Source of the DNA: Bacteroidales bacterium | GTDB taxonomy: Bacteria; Bacteroidota; Bacteroidia; Bacteroidales; GCA-2711565 | Assembly: GCA_029931995.1 (NCBI GenBank) | Contig: JAOZQX010000035.1 | Coordinates: 1 to 9,335, forward strand | Length of the DNA stretch: 9,335 nt | Reading direction: 5' to 3' | In this document: positions 7,827 to 9,335 of the stretch, in pieces | Position numbering within the stretch: position 1 is the first letter of the stretch | How the letters are laid out: each line of letters opens with the position of its first letter | Position numbers and translations under genes: made by a program | The notes under the pieces: generated by a model | Databases searched by the model: none | Seen by the model: only the letters and a program-made list of their open reading frames with translations | Told to the model about the DNA's origin: nothing

Positions 7827-8646
7827 CTTGCTTCTTTTTTTCGGAAGATGGCAGGAATGGTGAAAATAATGAATTTTATATCGTTCCAAAAAGAGGCATT
7901 AATTGCATAACGGTTATCCATCATTTTGCGTTCTTCCTCAGTGTATTTATCAGCTCGGCGTTGCGAAACTTGCCATAAGCCTGTAATTCCGGCAGGAGCT
8001 AAAAATCGCAGTGCCCATTGGTCGCTTGTAAGTTTTTCGGCTTCGTAAAGAGGTAATGGTCGGTTGCCCACTATCGACATATCGCCTTTAATAACATTAA
8101 AAAACTGAGGTATCTCATCAATATTGAAAGCTCTAATAAAACGTCCTACTCTTGTAACCCTGGGGTCGTTAACAATCTTGAAAAAAGTGGGTGTGTTTTC
8201 AAGAATCCTTTTTTTCTGCAAATAAAAATTTTCACATATTTCAGTACCGTCAATGTGGAGGATAGGAGAGCAGTTTTTTTCTAACCTTTTGCATTCGGGG
8301 CATTTGTCTAATGTGGCGTTGGTTCGTTTGTCTTTTGTTCTGTTAACAAGATATTGATTCAGCTCTGAAAGTTCATTTCTTTTTTGTTCGGAACCAACAT
8401 ACATCGAACGGAGTTTGTAAAAAGCAAAAATGTCATAGCCGGTACCTACTCTTTTTGAAATAAAGAAAACCGAACCACGAGATTCAATTTTTATAAAAAT
8501 AATTGAGAGTAGTAAAATTGGTGATAGTACAACTAATGCAAGGCTGGCAAAAATATATCGAAAAGGCGTTTAGATAATGATATCCTGAATTTTTCAAAAG
8601 TTTCCTGCTCGTCTACTTTGAATTTTTTTTTAATTCTAAAAATATC
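7823..8646 (-). pseudogene. Polyprenyl-phosphate sugar-phosphate transferase (PglC/WcaJ superfamily), frameshifted and lacking a clear start
   Basis: The family transfers a sugar-1-phosphate from a nucleotide sugar to undecaprenyl phosphate, starting exopolysaccharide, O-antigen or glycan assembly at the inner membrane. The 193 residues from the ATG at 8404 (to 7823) hold the catalytic part: DPRVTRVGRFIRAFNIDEIPQ with the Asp96-Glu97 dyad, GDMSIVGNRPLP and APAGITGLWQVSQR. In the same frame, upstream to 8569, lies the expected membrane segment and RVG motif (ASLALVVLSPILLL, SRGSVFFISKRVGTGYD). The preceding signature SLSKRLFDIF is in a different frame (about 8583-8552). The join is at the run of five T read on the minus strand at 8554-8550, and needs a net one-base insertion or two-base deletion. 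That second frame is open only to a stop at 8649-8647 and has no ATG, GTG or TTG ahead of the signature; an ATT at 8634-8632 followed by lysine codons could be a mutated start. The protein from 8404 alone would lack its membrane anchor. A sequencing error at the T run is the main alternative. Confidence 0.78.
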
Positions 8647-8653
8647 CTAATAT

Positions 8654-8661
8654 CAAATATA
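8654..8661 (-). promoter_or_regulatory. Possible -7 promoter element (TATATTTG) before the broken sugar transferase
   Basis: Read on the minus strand, TATATTTG exactly matches the Bacteroidota -7 consensus TAnnTTTG and lies 7 bp before the first codon of the reconstructed frame. About 20 bp upstream there is only a T run, not a TTG, so the -33 half is poor. The element is weak evidence of a once-functional start region close to 8640. Confidence 0.3.
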
Positions 8662-8727
8662 CAGGTTTTTGATAAATAAAAAAAATACTACTTTTTTGAT
8701 GTGTTGTGATGGGAGTTTAAGCAAATA

Positions 8728-8745
8728 AACAGAAGTTGCTCTGTT
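8728..8745 (-). terminator. Weak hairpin, possible terminator after the ABC permease
   Basis: A 6-bp perfect stem, aacaga (8728-8733) with tctgtt (8740-8745) and a 6-nt loop, lies about 40 bp after the permease stop. On the minus strand it is followed by tatttgctt, which is only a poor T tract. It is short and could be chance. Confidence 0.3.
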
Positions 8746-8783
8746 AAGCTTGGTGTAATAAAATGTTCAATTTTCAGCCAGGC

Positions 8784-9335
8784 TTATAAATCTCTTTTTC
8801 TTAATATAAAATGCATTAGAAAAATAAACAAGGATGTATAAGCAATAGTTACGACTATGTGTTGCCAGTGAATGATTTCGCTGAAATATTTGTCAATATC
8901 AAACACTTTTATAACAGCAGCATCAATCTTTGGAAATGGAATTATTTTGGCAACAGCTCTTAAGGGTAGAAACTCACCAATATTATCAGGAAGTTTATAA
9001 TAAGCCCAACGCTCTAAAATGTAAAAATAAACCATTAACACAAAGATGGAGAAACCCGATTTTTTCACCAATATGCTAATGAACATAGCAAAAATCATAA
9101 AGGCAAAAATTTCCAGCGCATAGGCAAGTAGGAATTGCATTTTGTTAACAATATCTGTAAAGGCCAGTTCATCCGTATTAATAAATCCCAATATTAGTCC
9201 GCTGATGAGTATAAATATTGTGGAGGCCAAGCTGATAACGGCTGCCATCGATATTTTAGACAATAAGAAATCCCATCTCGACATACCATTGATAATATTC
9301 TGACGAATGGTTTTAAACGAATATTCATTTGTAAC
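8784..9335 (-). CDS. ABC-2 type transporter permease, 5'-partial (runs off the right edge)
   Basis: This is the C-terminal part of an integral membrane ABC transporter subunit. The frame stays open to position 9335; the upstream residues VTNEYSFKTIRQNIINGMSR are a hallmark of ABC-2 permeases, so the Met at 9284 is internal and the real start lies outside. Numbering from that Met, four hydrophobic segments are visible at about 13-35, 51-73, 78-96 and 141-161, followed by a short basic end (LRKRDL). An amphipathic stretch (about 98-130) separates the third and fourth segments. A nucleotide-binding subunit would be expected next to it, upstream on the minus strand, beyond the window. The substrate cannot be told; many such Bacteroidota permeases are annotated only as ABC-2 family. 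It lies 137 bp upstream of the broken sugar transferase on the same strand. Confidence 0.85.
   Translation of the reverse strand, partial: VTNEYSFKTIRQNIINGMSRWDFLLSKISMAAVISLASTIFILISGLILGFINTDELAFTDIVNKMQFLLAYALEIFAFMIFAMFISILVKKSGFSIFVLMVYFYILERWAYYKLPDNIGEFLPLRAVAKIIPFPKIDAAVIKVFDIDKYFSEIIHWQHIVVTIAYTSLFIFLMHFILRKRDL

Noticed and set aside
8550..8556. Programmed -1 frameshift at A TTT TTG in the sugar transferase
   Set aside because: The heptamer allows poor P-site re-pairing, no downstream stimulatory structure is obvious, and the upstream frame has no standard start codon.

Overview
The window reads as chromosomal DNA of a Bacteroidota bacterium, most likely the Bacteroidales/Marinilabiliales side of the phylum. 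This is inferred from AT-rich sequence, near-absent Shine-Dalgarno sites, a Bacteroidota-style -33/-7 promoter candidate (TTG, 20 bp, close to TAnnTTTG) before fabG, and the protein types: M64 peptidase, TPR hybrid histidine kinase, a FabG resembling those of Bacteroidales, and a sugar transferase with the Cys-containing insert I associate with Bacteroidota. No RNA gene, CRISPR array, insertion sequence or prophage gene was seen.

Layout: (1) 2-1375 (+) is the 3' part of a secreted M64 metallopeptidase gene, entering from the left edge and closed by a strong terminator. (2) 1459-2562 (+) encodes a Memo-family protein with a lipoprotein signal. (3) 2676-5504 (-) encodes a 942-residue membrane hybrid histidine kinase (TPR sensor, TM, PAS, HisKA, HATPase, receiver), convergent with the Memo gene. 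(4) 5505-5761 is a divergent intergenic region with a promoter candidate and short repeats. (5) 5762-6508 (+) is fabG (248 aa), followed by a strong terminator. (6) 6579-7826 (+) is an M48/Ste24-type membrane metalloprotease. (7) 7823-8646 (-) is a sugar-phosphate transferase (PglC/WcaJ superfamily) that looks broken: its conserved N-terminal membrane segment is split between two frames by a net one-base shift near a run of five T, and no ATG, GTG or TTG starts the reconstructed frame. (8) 8784-9335 (-) is the C-terminal part of an ABC-2 type permease running off the right edge.

The genes look like independent short transcription units, not one pathway: two have their own terminators, and strands alternate. 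Common ground is the cell envelope (secreted peptidase, lipoprotein, sensor kinase, membrane protease, glycan-initiating transferase, transporter, fatty-acid reductase), but no functional link can be shown from sequence. I found no clear new multi-gene system. The points most worth checking are the split sugar transferase and the apparently exported Memo homologue.
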